Below the pieces are notes generated by a model. The model was not told the origin of the DNA. It saw nothing but the letters and a program-made list of their open reading frames with translations, and searched no databases. The position numbers were made by a program, and so were the translations under genes. From positions 124,001 through 188,000 of the forward strand of contig CBDAPV010000001.1 of NCBI GenBank assembly GCA_965198715.1: a stretch of 64,000 nucleotides of DNA. The letters are read 5' to 3'. Source of the DNA: RH-AL1 sp965198715. GTDB lineage: Bacteria; Pseudomonadota; Alphaproteobacteria; Rhizobiales; Beijerinckiaceae. How positions within the stretch are numbered: the first letter of the stretch is position 1; every line of letters begins with the position of its first letter. This document shows, piece after piece, positions 51,936 to 59,482 of this stretch.

Positions 51936-53435
51936 ATGCCCACCACCGACGACGTCCTCGCCTCGCTGCGCGCCGCGCAGCAGCTGCCCCTCGGCACCCT
52001 CGGCAAGTCCACCTTCACCGAGGCCGCTTCGGCGACCTCGGGCCTCACCTTCTACGACCTCGAGCTCGGCGCGAAGTTCCTCTACCCCGTGCTCACGCCG
52101 CTGAGGAACGCCATTCCCCGCGTCTCCGGCCGCGGCGGCATCCAGGCCAACTGGCGCGCGGTCACCGCCATCAACACGCAAGGGCTGCGCTTCGGCGTCT
52201 CCAACGCCAACCGCGGCGGCGTGCTGGCCGTCGCGACCACCGACTATTCCGCCGCCTACAAGGGGCTGGGCGTCGAGACCTCGGTAGACTTCGAGGCGCA
52301 ATACGCCGGCCAGGGGTTCGACGACATCCGCGCCGTCGCCGCCAAGACCGGCCTCGAGTCGCTCATGCTGGGCGAGGAGGCGATGATCCTGGGCGGCAAC
52401 GCCACGCTGGCGCTCGGCACCACGCCGACGCCCGCCCTGACCGACGTCGGCAACGGCGGCGGCCTCGCCGCCAATGTCGCGATCTCGGTGATCTGCGTGG
52501 CCCTGACCCACGACGGCTTCGTCAACGCCTCGCTGAACGGCGGCGTTCAGGGCGCGGTGACCCGCACCAACGCCGACGGCACGTCGGACACGTTCGGCGG
52601 CGGCGCGGCGCGGCGCTCGGCCAACGCCACGATCACGACCGCCAACGACGGCAACGCCACCCACCTGGTGCGCGCCGCCGTGGCGCCGGTGACCGGCGCG
52701 CTCGGTTACGCCTGGTTCTGGGGCGCCCTCGGCGCCGAGGTGCTCGGCGCGCTTACGCCGGTCGCCGGCGTGGCCATCAACGGCACGGCGACGGGCACGC
52801 AGACCGCCGCCTCGCTCGGCACGTCCGACAATTCGCTCAACGCGCTCGCCTTCGACGGCCTGCTCACCCAGGCGCTCAAGGCCGGCTCCGGCGCCACCGT
52901 CACGGTGCAGCCGCAGGGGACGACCGGCAGCACGGCCGGCGGCGGCGCGGCGCTGACCTCGGACGGCTCGGGCGGCATCGTCGAAATCGACGCCGCGCTG
53001 AAGGGGATGTGGGACAACCACCGGCTCGCGCCCGACACGATCTGGGTCTCCTCGCAGGAGGCGCTCAACGTCTCGCGCAAGATCGTCAGCGGCGCCGCCG
53101 CCACGGCGATGCGCTTCACCACCGACGACCTCGTCGGCGGCGGCACCATGGTGCGCACCTACCTCAACCGCTTCTCGATGCAGGGCGGCAGCGCCATCGA
53201 CCTCAAGGTGCACCCCAACATGCCCGCGGGCACCCTGCTGATGACGACATCGGTGCTGCCCTACCCGCTCGCCGGCGTCGGTAACCTGATGCAGATCCGG
53301 ACCCGGCAGGACTACTACCAGATCGAGTGGCCGCTGCGCACGCGCCGCTACGAGTATGGTGTGTACGCCGACGAGGTGCTGCAGCACTATTTTCCGCCGG
53401 CGATGGCGGTCATCACCAACATCGGCAACGGCTGA
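51936..53435 (+). CDS. Major capsid protein, with a large inserted domain
   Basis: A 499-residue head protein; HK97-type and GTA capsids are usually nearer 300-400. The N-terminal region (LTFYDLELGAKFLYPVLTPL) and the C-terminal GVGNLMQIRTRQDYYQIEWP match capsid-like sequences. Residues about 163-300 are Gly/Ala/Thr/Asn-rich (TNADGTSDTFGGG, SANATITTANDGN) and look like an insertion domain on the surface. A good AAGGAG element precedes the ATG. The stop overlaps the adaptor gene. Assigned by position and length; homology is not strong by eye. Confidence 0.75.
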   Translation: MPTTDDVLASLRAAQQLPLGTLGKSTFTEAASATSGLTFYDLELGAKFLYPVLTPLRNAIPRVSGRGGIQANWRAVTAINTQGLRFGVSNANRGGVLAVATTDYSAAYKGLGVETSVDFEAQYAGQGFDDIRAVAAKTGLESLMLGEEAMILGGNATLALGTTPTPALTDVGNGGGLAANVAISVICVALTHDGFVNASLNGGVQGAVTRTNADGTSDTFGGGAARRSANATITTANDGNATHLVRAAVAPVTGALGYAWFWGALGAEVLGALTPVAGVAINGTATGTQTAASLGTSDNSLNALAFDGLLTQALKAGSGATVTVQPQGTTGSTAGGGAALTSDGSGGIVEIDAALKGMWDNHRLAPDTIWVSSQEALNVSRKIVSGAAATAMRFTTDDLVGGGTMVRTYLNRFSMQGGSAIDLKVHPNMPAGTLLMTTSVLPYPLAGVGNLMQIRTRQDYYQIEWPLRTRRYEYGVYADEVLQHYFPPAMAVITNIGNG

Positions 53436-54199
53436 TGCCCGCGCCCACCGACCTGACGAGCCTCGCCGACTGCAAGGCCTGGCTCGGCCTGACCAGCACC
53501 GGCGACGATGCCGTACTGGCCGCGCTGATCACCGCGATCAGCGCCGCGATCCTCGCCGACCTCGGCCGCAGCGTGCAGCCGACGACCGTCACGGAGATGC
53601 TCGACGGCGGCGGCGCCAGCCTGCCGCTGCGGCATTGGCCGGTGACGTCGGTCGCCGCCGTGTCGATCGATGGCGCGACGCTGGCGGCCTCGGCCGCGCC
53701 CGGCGCCGGCGGCTGGCGGCTCGATTCGGCCGACGCCGCGCCACCAGGCGCGATGCAACGGCTGACCTTCGTCGGCGGCCGGTTTCCGCCCGGTCCCGGC
53801 GCCGTCGCCGTGACCTACCGCGCCGGCTACGAGGTGCTCGGCGAACCGGCCCTGGTGCCGCCCGTCGCGCCCTACGTCGTGACCGCGCAGGCGCCGTTCG
53901 GCGCCTGGTGCCTCGACACCGGCGTGGTCGGCGCGCCGGGCCCCTACACGGTGGCCGCCGGCACCTACAGCTTCACCGCGGCCTCGGCCGGGGCGAGCCT
54001 CGCGCTGTCCTACGGCTACGTGCCGGCCGACCTCGCCCGCGCCTGCCTGGAATGGGTCGCCGATCGCTACGCCGCGCGCTCCCGCATCGGCGTCGCCTCG
54101 AAGTCGCTCGGCGGCCAGGAGACGGCGAGCTTCGTGGTGAAGGCGATGCCCGACGTGGTGAGCCGGCTGCTGCAGCCGTACCGCAGGGTGGCGAGGTAG
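53435..54199 (+). CDS. Head-tail adaptor, GTA gp6-like, with beta-rich insertion
   Basis: A 254-residue protein; relatives are around 190. The N-terminal helices (LADCKAWLGLTSTGDDAVLA) and the C-terminal ADLARACLEWVADRYAARSR fit head-tail connector proteins that bind the portal. Between them, residues 145-195 hold an insertion (YTVAAGTYSFTAASAGASLA then LSYGY) that closely resembles a segment of the major tail protein. ATG overlaps the capsid stop (TGATG). The 3' end is overlapped on the other strand by a ParE-like toxin frame. Confidence 0.8.
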   Translation: MPAPTDLTSLADCKAWLGLTSTGDDAVLAALITAISAAILADLGRSVQPTTVTEMLDGGGASLPLRHWPVTSVAAVSIDGATLAASAAPGAGGWRLDSADAAPPGAMQRLTFVGGRFPPGPGAVAVTYRAGYEVLGEPALVPPVAPYVVTAQAPFGAWCLDTGVVGAPGPYTVAAGTYSFTAASAGASLALSYGYVPADLARACLEWVADRYAARSRIGVASKSLGGQETASFVVKAMPDVVSRLLQPYRRVAR

Positions 54200-54519
54200 T
54201 ACGGCGTCCTCCAATCCCCGGGCATGGTCTCGGGCCGACGCGCGCCATGTCGAACGCCGACGACAACGAGTTCGTCGCCGCGCAGCGTGTAGAAGACGAG
54301 ATAGCGTTGTCTCGCGAGAACGAGGCGACGGACCCCTGACTTGCTCGTTCGCCGGCCTAGCCGAGGGTTGAGCAAGAGCATGTTGATCGCAGCATCAAGC
54401 CGCTCGGCAGTCCGGCGCGCGCCTTGCGGAGAGTGTTCTTCGAGAAACGAGAGGATCGCGTCGATGTCGGCGGATGCCGCGGGCGTGAAGCGCAGCCTCA
54501 AAGGCCGTGTTTCGCCCAC
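54067..54519 (-). CDS. ParE/RelE-type toxin with C-terminal extension
   Basis: A 150-residue toxin-like protein. Residues 1-96 are a ParE fold: LRFTPAASADIDAILSFLEE, RTAERLDAAINMLLLNPRLG, RRTSKSGVRRLVLARQRYLV and the closing YTLRGDELVVVGVRHGARR. Normal members stop here. This frame runs about 50 further codons, antisense to the end of the adaptor gene, giving a tail without similarity to the family. It overlaps the antitoxin frame by 22 bp. The extension suggests the original stop was lost on insertion. Confidence 0.8.
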   Translation of the reverse strand: MGETRPLRLRFTPAASADIDAILSFLEEHSPQGARRTAERLDAAINMLLLNPRLGRRTSKSGVRRLVLARQRYLVFYTLRGDELVVVGVRHGARRPETMPGDWRTPYYLATLRYGCSSRLTTSGIAFTTKLAVSWPPSDFEATPMRERAA

Positions 54520-54725
54520 AGTTGCCGCATGGCTTCGTCCGACACGAACTCTCCGCGCGCCGCCTGCTCAAGCGAGAGGGTGAGGGACCGCTCTTCTTCC
54601 GATGTCAGGATGACAGCAGGCAAGTCATCGTCTGCCACATGCATCAGCCACGTCGCGATCGCGTCCTGCTGCTCCGAGGGCAGTTGGCGCAACTTGGCGA
54701 AGGCACGGTCCAAAAGCTCGCTCAT
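54498..54725 (-). CDS. Antitoxin partner of the ParE-type toxin
   Basis: A 75-residue protein ending with EFVSDEAMRQLWAKHGL, preceded by LTLSLEQAARGEFV, which is the toxin-wrapping tail of RHH/CopG- or StbD-like antitoxins. The N-terminus LLDRAFAKLRQLPSEQQDAI is unusual for a DNA-binding ribbon and resembles other 'PSEQQ' antitoxins. Translation overlaps the toxin start. It is antisense to the particle genes and divergent from the next plus-strand gene, with 13 bp between starts. Confidence 0.8.
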   Translation of the reverse strand: MSELLDRAFAKLRQLPSEQQDAIATWLMHVADDDLPAVILTSEEERSLTLSLEQAARGEFVSDEAMRQLWAKHGL

Positions 54726-54738
54726 GAAAGAAGACTAC

Positions 54739-55164
54739 ATGATGATCAGCCCGGATCAAGTAGCCGCCGCCCTCCACGATCGCGCCGCCGCGCTGCAGCA
54801 GCGCCTCCTCGACAAGGTCGAGGCCAACCTCTCCGGCGATGTCCTGCAGGCCCGCTCCGGCGGGCTGAAGGCCTCGATCGTCGCCGATTTCACCGCCGAT
54901 GCCGACGGCGTCACCGCCTCGGTCGCCAGCACCGGCGTGGCCTACGCGGCGATCCAGGAATACGGCGGCATCACGGCGCCGCACGACATCGTGCCGGTGA
55001 AGACGCGCGCGCTGGCCTTCGCCGGCGGCTTCGCGGCGCGGGTGCACCATCCCGGCTCGGCGATCCCCGCGCGCGCCCCGCTCGGCGGCGCGCTCGAGGC
55101 GCTGCGCGAGGACATCGCCGGCGGCCTCAAGGACGCCGTCCGCGCCGCGCTCGGCGCCGCCTGA
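54739..55164 (+). CDS. HK97-gp10-like tail-connector protein
   Basis: A 141-residue protein of the HK97 gp10/DUF-type head-closure family. It carries SVASTGVAYAAIQEYGGITA and the C-terminal PARAPLGGALEALREDIAGG. The double ATG start has no good ribosome binding site, and the toxin-antitoxin pair lies directly upstream, so its normal leader may have been interrupted. It would lie at the head-tail interface. Confidence 0.78.
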   Translation: MMISPDQVAAALHDRAAALQQRLLDKVEANLSGDVLQARSGGLKASIVADFTADADGVTASVASTGVAYAAIQEYGGITAPHDIVPVKTRALAFAGGFAARVHHPGSAIPARAPLGGALEALREDIAGGLKDAVRAALGAA

Positions 55165-55177
55165 GAGAGACACGCCC

Positions 55178-55612
55178 ATGAGAGAACCCGCCGTCGCCGC
55201 GCTGCTCGCTCGCCTCGCCGCCGCTTATGCCTGGGCGGCGCCGCCGTCGCGCCGGCTGAAGCTGTGGAGCGACGTGCCGGCGGCGATGCGCCCGGCCTGC
55301 TTCCTCCACGAGGGCGGCACCGAGACCTATGCCGAGGCGGCGACCTCGGCCCCCAAGCGCACCCTGGCGCTGCGCCTCTTCGTCTACGCCGACGCGCACG
55401 ATCCCGGCGCACCCGGCGCCGCCGCTCTCAACGCGATCATGGACGCGCTGGACGGTGCTTTGACGCCGAACGGGGCCGACGCTGCGCTCGGCCGCTGCAC
55501 GCTGGGCGGCGCCGCGTGGCGCTGCGGCATCGAGGGCCGCGTGCTGAAGGACCCCGGCGACCTCGACGGCGACGCGCTGCTCGTCGTGCCGATCACGATC
55601 GTGCTGCCGTAG
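55178..55612 (+). CDS. DUF3168 tail-completion protein, GTA gp8-like
   Basis: A 144-residue protein with the DUF3168 pattern: N-terminal AVAALLARLAAAYAWAAPPS, then FVYADAHDPGAPGAAALNAI and LGGAAWRCGIEGRVLKDPGD followed by LLVVPITIVL. Such proteins act as tail terminators capping the tail tube. It follows the HK97-gp10-like gene by 13 bp. Good family match. Confidence 0.85.
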   Translation: MREPAVAALLARLAAAYAWAAPPSRRLKLWSDVPAAMRPACFLHEGGTETYAEAATSAPKRTLALRLFVYADAHDPGAPGAAALNAIMDALDGALTPNGADAALGRCTLGGAAWRCGIEGRVLKDPGDLDGDALLVVPITIVLP

Positions 55613-55632
55613 GAGGCAGCCGCACAAACCTT

Positions 55633-55740
55633 CGTCATTCCGGGGCGGCGTAGCCGAACCCGGAACCCATTGCGCGCACCGGCTACGCGCCTGCCGGCAA
55701 GCGCAATGGGATCTCCGCTTCGCTCCGTCCGGAATGACAA
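55633..55740. repeat. Inverted repeat, CGTCATTCCGGGG type with internal module
   Basis: Arms cgtcattccggggcggcgta and tccgtccggaatgac surround a gaacccattgcgcgcaccgg / gccggcaagcgcaatggg pair, so it folds as two nested hairpins. Closely related to the element after hisN. Confidence 0.75.
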
Positions 55741-55778
55741 GCGAAGAAGCTCTTGATCCAATTGAAGAGGATACATGC

Positions 55779-55961
55779 ATGCCCGACCCCCAAGAAACTC
55801 ACAGCGCCGCCCACGACCTCGACGCCCTCGTCGAGCGCTGGTTCTTCGAGGCCTTCCACGGCTCCGTGGTGGCGCGGGCCACCGACGTCTGGAACCACGT
55901 CCACGCCGCCAAGGACGAGCTGAAGCGGCGCCTCGCCGCCTTCCTCGCCGACGCCGCTTAA
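55779..55961 (+). CDS. Small protein between DUF3168 and the major tail protein
   Basis: A 60-residue acidic-to-basic helical protein (HDLDALVERWFFEAFHGSVV then WNHVHAAKDELKRRLAAFLA). An AGAGG element precedes the ATG at 55779, which is preferred over one 15 codons upstream. No known domain. Its place between tail terminator and tail tube suggests an assembly factor, which is inference. Confidence 0.65.
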   Translation: MPDPQETHSAAHDLDALVERWFFEAFHGSVVARATDVWNHVHAAKDELKRRLAAFLADAA

Positions 55962-55976
55962 GAGGAGCATCAAACC

Positions 55977-56714
55977 ATGTACAGCTTCGGCTCCGGCGTG
56001 CTGATCGGCACGCGCACCGACGTCGCCAATGCAACCCCTATCAACTTCGGCCTGGTGCAGGAGGTGACGATCGAGGAGGCGGCCAGCGTCAAGGAACTCT
56101 ACGGCCAGTTCCAGCACCCGATCGCGATCGCCCGCGGCACCATGAAGACCACCGGCAAGGCCAAGGTGGCGCGCATCTCCGGGCTCGCCTTCGCCAGCCT
56201 GTTCTATGGCGCGCAGCCGCAGGCCGGGCAGCTCGCCACCGCCTTCGCCGAGGTCGCCGGCGTGCCGGCCGCCGCGCCCTACGCGGTGACGCCGGCCAAC
56301 GGCGCCAGCTTCGTCGACGACGCCGGCGTGATCTACGCCGCCACCGGCCTGCCGCTCGTCAAGGTCGCGGCCTCGCCGGTCGCCGGGCAATACGCGCTGG
56401 CCGCCGGCGTCTACAGCTTCGCTGCGGCCGACGCCGGCAAGCCGCTGCTGCTGAACTACACCTACACCGTCGCGACATCGGGCCAACGCTTCGCGGTGAC
56501 GAACCAGCTCACCGGCACCACGCCGACGTTCCAGGCGCAGTTCTTCACCACCTTCCAGGGCCAGGCGGTGTCGCTGAAGCTCAACGCCTGCACCGCCTCG
56601 AAACTCTCGCTGCAGACCAAGCTCGAGGATTTCGTCATCCCCGAGTTCGACTTCTCCTGCTTCGCCGACCCGACCGGCACGGTGATGACCTGGTCCTTCG
56701 CGGAGGCCTCGTGA
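55977..56714 (+). CDS. Major tail protein (tail tube), GTA gp9-like
   Basis: Forms the tail tube, 245 residues. The N-terminus VLIGTRTDVANATPINFGLV and the core VTIEEAASVKELYGQFQHPI are those of phage tail tube proteins. The segment 99-165 (ALAAGVYSFAAADAGKPLLL and NYTYT) is a beta-rich module also seen in the adaptor protein. The C-terminal SKLSLQTKLEDFVIPEFDFS and a final EAS complete it. AGAGGAG stands 8 bp before the ATG. It overlaps the next gene (GTGATG). Confidence 0.85.
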   Translation: MYSFGSGVLIGTRTDVANATPINFGLVQEVTIEEAASVKELYGQFQHPIAIARGTMKTTGKAKVARISGLAFASLFYGAQPQAGQLATAFAEVAGVPAAAPYAVTPANGASFVDDAGVIYAATGLPLVKVAASPVAGQYALAAGVYSFAAADAGKPLLLNYTYTVATSGQRFAVTNQLTGTTPTFQAQFFTTFQGQAVSLKLNACTASKLSLQTKLEDFVIPEFDFSCFADPTGTVMTWSFAEAS

Positions 56715-57064
56715 TGCGGCTGCAGCCCGAGACCATCGCGCTGGGCGGCGCCAGCTGGCGGGTGCGCCCGCTCACCGTGGCGCAGGTGCAGGAGATCGAG
56801 CCCATGCTCTTTGCCCAGGGCGACGTGAACCCCGGCGCCGGCACGATCGCGGCGGCCGTCGCCATCCTGCGCGTGGCGCTACGCCGCGACCACCCCGAGG
56901 CGGTGGCGCCGCTGCCCGACCTCGAGGCCGGCGCCGGCGAGATCGCCGCCGCGCTCGCCGCCGTGCTTCGGCTCGGCGGCTTCCTGCCGGCGGGTCCTTC
57001 CTCGGGGGAAGCATCGGCGGACCAGCCGCCCGCCTCGACTGGTCCGCGCTCTACGCCCGCCTGA
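56714..57064 (+). CDS. Tail assembly chaperone, GTA gp10-like (short form)
   Basis: A 116-residue protein: MRLQPETIALGGASWRVRPL then TVAQVQEIEPMLFAQGDVNP, a short hydrophobic helix, and a Ser/Pro-rich tail. Many tailed phages make two forms of this chaperone by a -1 ribosomal frameshift; a slippery site lies at 57002-57010 in this gene. It would bind tape-measure protein during tail assembly. The stop overlaps the next gene start. Confidence 0.82.
   Translation: MRLQPETIALGGASWRVRPLTVAQVQEIEPMLFAQGDVNPGAGTIAAAVAILRVALRRDHPEAVAPLPDLEAGAGEIAAALAAVLRLGGFLPAGPSSGEASADQPPASTGPRSTPA
57002..57010 (+). promoter_or_regulatory. Candidate -1 ribosomal frameshift site in the tail chaperone gene
   Basis: TCG-GGG-GAA in the zero frame: five consecutive G allow the peptidyl tRNA-Gly to re-pair one base back, moving reading to GGG-GGA-AGC. 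The -1 frame is open from here through the next gene. Translation continues as GGSIGGPAARLDWSALYARL and then into the ATG of the following frame. The heptamer is not the canonical XXXYYYZ, so a stimulatory structure downstream would be expected. Confidence 0.5.
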
Positions 57065-57276
57065 TGGCCGAGGGCGGCTGGACGCCCGAGGCCATCGATC
57101 GCATGCCGATGGGCGACGTGCTGGCGCTGCTGCAATGGTGGCGCGACCACCCCACCGCCGCCGCCATCCTCGCCGCGGTGCACGGGGTGAAGCCGGCGCC
57201 GGTGCGCGACGATGGCGACCCCAGCGGCATCGGCGGGCTGATGAGCCGGTGGCCGGGCGGGAAAGTCGGCGGCTGA
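57064..57276 (+). CDS. Tail chaperone C-terminal part, reachable by frameshift (gp10.1-like)
   Basis: Seventy codons from an ATG overlapping the previous stop: EGGWTPEAIDRMPMGDVLAL, LQWWRDHPTAAAILAAVHGV. The same frame is open upstream to the slippery G run, encoding DWSALYARL just before this ATG, which reads as a continuation rather than a new protein. It can therefore be either an independent small protein or the C-terminal extension of the chaperone. Confidence 0.7.
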   Translation: MAEGGWTPEAIDRMPMGDVLALLQWWRDHPTAAAILAAVHGVKPAPVRDDGDPSGIGGLMSRWPGGKVGG

Positions 57277-57302
57277 AACGCGACAGGCTCTTCGCCAACA
57301 AC

Positions 57303-57321
57303 GTAACATCGTCTATGTGAC
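57303..57321 (+). promoter_or_regulatory. Possible operator of the VapBC-type module
   Basis: Imperfect palindrome GTAACAT-N5-ATGTGAC, 13-14 arm bases with one mismatch, located 20 bp before the antitoxin ATG. Similar half-sites are used by Phd-type antitoxins to repress their own operon. Confidence 0.4.
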
Positions 57322-57340
57322 TATCTAGCTGGTCAGGAGC

Positions 57341-57589
57341 ATGGACATGGAAGCGATCAGCTTGGCGGACGCCAAGGCTCGTCTGAGCGAACTCGTCGAC
57401 CGCGTGGAGGCGGGCGGTTCGATCGAGATCACGCGCCGAGGCAAGCCGGTCGCCCGCCTCGTGGCGGTGGCCGAGCCTCGCAAACCGATCGATCTCGCTC
57501 TCCTTCGGACCTTCACGGCCGGCTTGCCGCCATCGAGCCAAAGCGCCGCTGACCTGGTGCGGTCGATGCGGGACGATGATCGGTACTGA
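57341..57589 (+). CDS. Phd/YefM (VapB-like) antitoxin in the tail cluster
   Basis: An 82-residue antitoxin: AISLADAKARLSELVDRVEA, GGSIEITRRGKPVARLVAVA then a C-terminal SAADLVRSMRDDDRY that would bind the toxin. This is the Phd fold. An in-frame ATG two codons later is an alternative start. The stop overlaps the toxin ATG (TGATG). It interrupts the tail genes between the chaperone and tape-measure protein. Confidence 0.85.
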   Translation: MDMEAISLADAKARLSELVDRVEAGGSIEITRRGKPVARLVAVAEPRKPIDLALLRTFTAGLPPSSQSAADLVRSMRDDDRY

Positions 57590-58014
57590 TGCTCTACCTC
57601 GACACGTCGGTGATTGTAGCGGCCCTGTCCGCTGAGGTTGCCACCCCGCGCATCCAGGATTGGCTGGCGGAACAGCGCGCGACCAGGCTTTACGTCAGCG
57701 ACTGGAATCTGACGGAGCTGTCCTCCGCCATGGCGCTCAAGGTGCGAACAGGACAATTCGACCTTGAGCAACGTGCAGCGGCGCTTGCCATCGCAAGCCG
57801 TTGGATGGTCGAGAGTTTTACGCTGCTGCCGATCACGTCAGGTCATGTCCGGACGGCGGCGCGGTTCGCCGACCAGCATCGGCTTGGGCTTCGCGCCGGC
57901 GATGCCCTTCATCTCGCGGTGGCATCGGACCATGGTGCCACGGTCCATACACTCGACCGGCGGCTTGCAGAGGCCGGCTGGGTGCTCGGCGTGCCGACGC
58001 AGCTGCTAGCGTAA
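57589..58014 (+). CDS. PIN-domain VapC toxin in the tail cluster
   Basis: A 141-residue PIN ribonuclease: MLYLDTSVIVAALSAEVATP (first Asp), SDWNLTELSSAMALKVRTGQ (Glu), LGLRAGDALHLAVASDHGAT (Asp) and HTLDRRLAEAG (last acidic). Length and motif spacing are normal. The toxin is translated from a start overlapping the antitoxin. It faces the tape-measure gene with 23 bp between. Confidence 0.88.
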   Translation: MLYLDTSVIVAALSAEVATPRIQDWLAEQRATRLYVSDWNLTELSSAMALKVRTGQFDLEQRAAALAIASRWMVESFTLLPITSGHVRTAARFADQHRLGLRAGDALHLAVASDHGATVHTLDRRLAEAGWVLGVPTQLLA

Positions 58015-58037
58015 ATACTCGAACAGCGAAGAGGCCC

Positions 58038-59282
58038 ATGACCGACGACGTCCGCATCGTCTTCTCCGCCGACATCTCCGCCCTGCAGAACGGCCTCGCC
58101 GAAGCGCAGGCCGGCGTCGCCGCCGCCACCTCGGCCATGAAGAGCGGCGCCGAGCAGGTCGGCACCTCCTTCGCCGGCCTGAACCAGGCCTATGCCGCCG
58201 GCGTGGCGCAGCGCCTCGCCCTGGTGAAGGGCGCCTCGGACGACGAGCTCGCCGCCGCGCGCGCCGGCGACCGCGCCGAGACCGACATCGCGCTCGACGG
58301 CGTCAAGCAGAAGCAGGTCGTCGTGCGCGAAGAGGCGCAGATCTCCCAGATCTCGCACGACGAGGAGCGCGCGCAGCTGCTCGCGCTGGAGGCCGAGCGC
58401 GAGGACATCGAGCGCCGCCACCTCGCGTTCCTGCAGGGGACCTACGCCGACAACGCCACCGCCTACGCCAACGCGCAGCGCCAGATCGACGAGCTCGCCG
58501 CGCAATCCGCGCTGAAGCGCCAGGAGATCGAGCGCAGCTACCTGCGCGAGGTCTACGCCGACTACAAACGGAGCTTCGAGCAGGTCGGCTCCAGCGTCGC
58601 GAGCCAGGTCACCGGGCTGATCCGCGGCCAGGAGACGCTGCGCCAGGCCGTCTCCAACGTGGCGCTCTCGATCGTACAGAGCTTCATCCAGGCGCGCCTC
58701 CGCGCCGTCGCCGACTGGGCCGCCGGCGTGGTCGCCGAGACGACGCTGACCCAGGCCGGCGAGGCTTCGAAGACGGCCGCGGTGGTGGCCGGCACCGCCG
58801 CCCGCACCGGCGCGACCGAGACCGCGGCGGCCACCTCGGCGGCGAGCACGCTGGAGGCGGTGGGCAAGAGCATCCTCGCCTCGGCGGCCGAGACCTTCGC
58901 CGGCATCTTCGGCTTCCTCTCGCCGGTGCTTGGGCCAGCCGCCGCCGGCCCGGCGGTGGCGGGCCAGGCCACGGTGATGGCCGCCGCCGCCGCGCTGCCC
59001 TCGTTCGACGCCGGCGCCTGGAGCCTGCCGGCCGACATGGTGGCGCAAGTGCACCGCGGCGAGATGATCGTGCCGGCCGCCCCGGCGCAGGCGATGCGCG
59101 ACGCCGCCGGGCGCGGCGGCGGCGGGGTCAACGTGCAGCACCAGACCCACTTCCACGTCGCCGCGATGGACGCCCGCGACGTGTCGCGCTTCCTGCGCGG
59201 CAACGGCAAGGCGATCCTGGGCGCGATCAACGACAGCGTGCGCAAGGGCGCGCACCTCGGGCTGAGCAAGGTTGGGGAGTAA
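58038..59282 (+). CDS. Tape measure protein, GTA gp11-like, short
   Basis: A 414-residue protein that would fix tail length. The N-terminus DDVRIVFSADISALQNGLAE starts a long coiled coil (residues about 20-190, with EREDIERRHLAFLQGTYADN). It continues with an Ala/Gly-rich membrane-active-like stretch (TFAGIFGFLSPVLGPAAAGP, 290-320) and ends with a His- and Gln-rich tail QHQTHFHVAAMDARDVSRFL. Tape-measure proteins of siphoviruses are usually longer than 600, so a short tail is predicted. RBS GAAGAGG upstream. Confidence 0.8.
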   Translation: MTDDVRIVFSADISALQNGLAEAQAGVAAATSAMKSGAEQVGTSFAGLNQAYAAGVAQRLALVKGASDDELAAARAGDRAETDIALDGVKQKQVVVREEAQISQISHDEERAQLLALEAEREDIERRHLAFLQGTYADNATAYANAQRQIDELAAQSALKRQEIERSYLREVYADYKRSFEQVGSSVASQVTGLIRGQETLRQAVSNVALSIVQSFIQARLRAVADWAAGVVAETTLTQAGEASKTAAVVAGTAARTGATETAAATSAASTLEAVGKSILASAAETFAGIFGFLSPVLGPAAAGPAVAGQATVMAAAAALPSFDAGAWSLPADMVAQVHRGEMIVPAAPAQAMRDAAGRGGGGVNVQHQTHFHVAAMDARDVSRFLRGNGKAILGAINDSVRKGAHLGLSKVGE

Positions 59283-59297
59283 TCCTCGTAAATCGGC

Positions 59298-59445
59298 GAC
59301 GTGTCCCGACCCCTCATCCGGCCTTCCGCCACCTTCTCCCGCAAGGGGAGAAGGGGCTTACGGGAAGCGTTGCAGCCTCGCCGGACGATCCCTTCTCCCC
59401 TTGTGGGAGAAGGTGGCGCGAAGCGCCGGATGAGGGGTCGCTCGG
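59298..59445. repeat. Palindromic repeats, type A, tape measure-TIM barrel junction
   Basis: Two facing copies of the type A unit: cgacccctcatccggccttc ... caaggggagaagg in one orientation and cttctccccttgtgggagaa ... ccggatgaggggtcg in the other, separated by about 30 bp. It can form a large cruciform. Confidence 0.8.
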
Positions 59446-59482
59446 ACTCGGTTCCTCGAGCGTATCGACAAAGGTTTGATCC

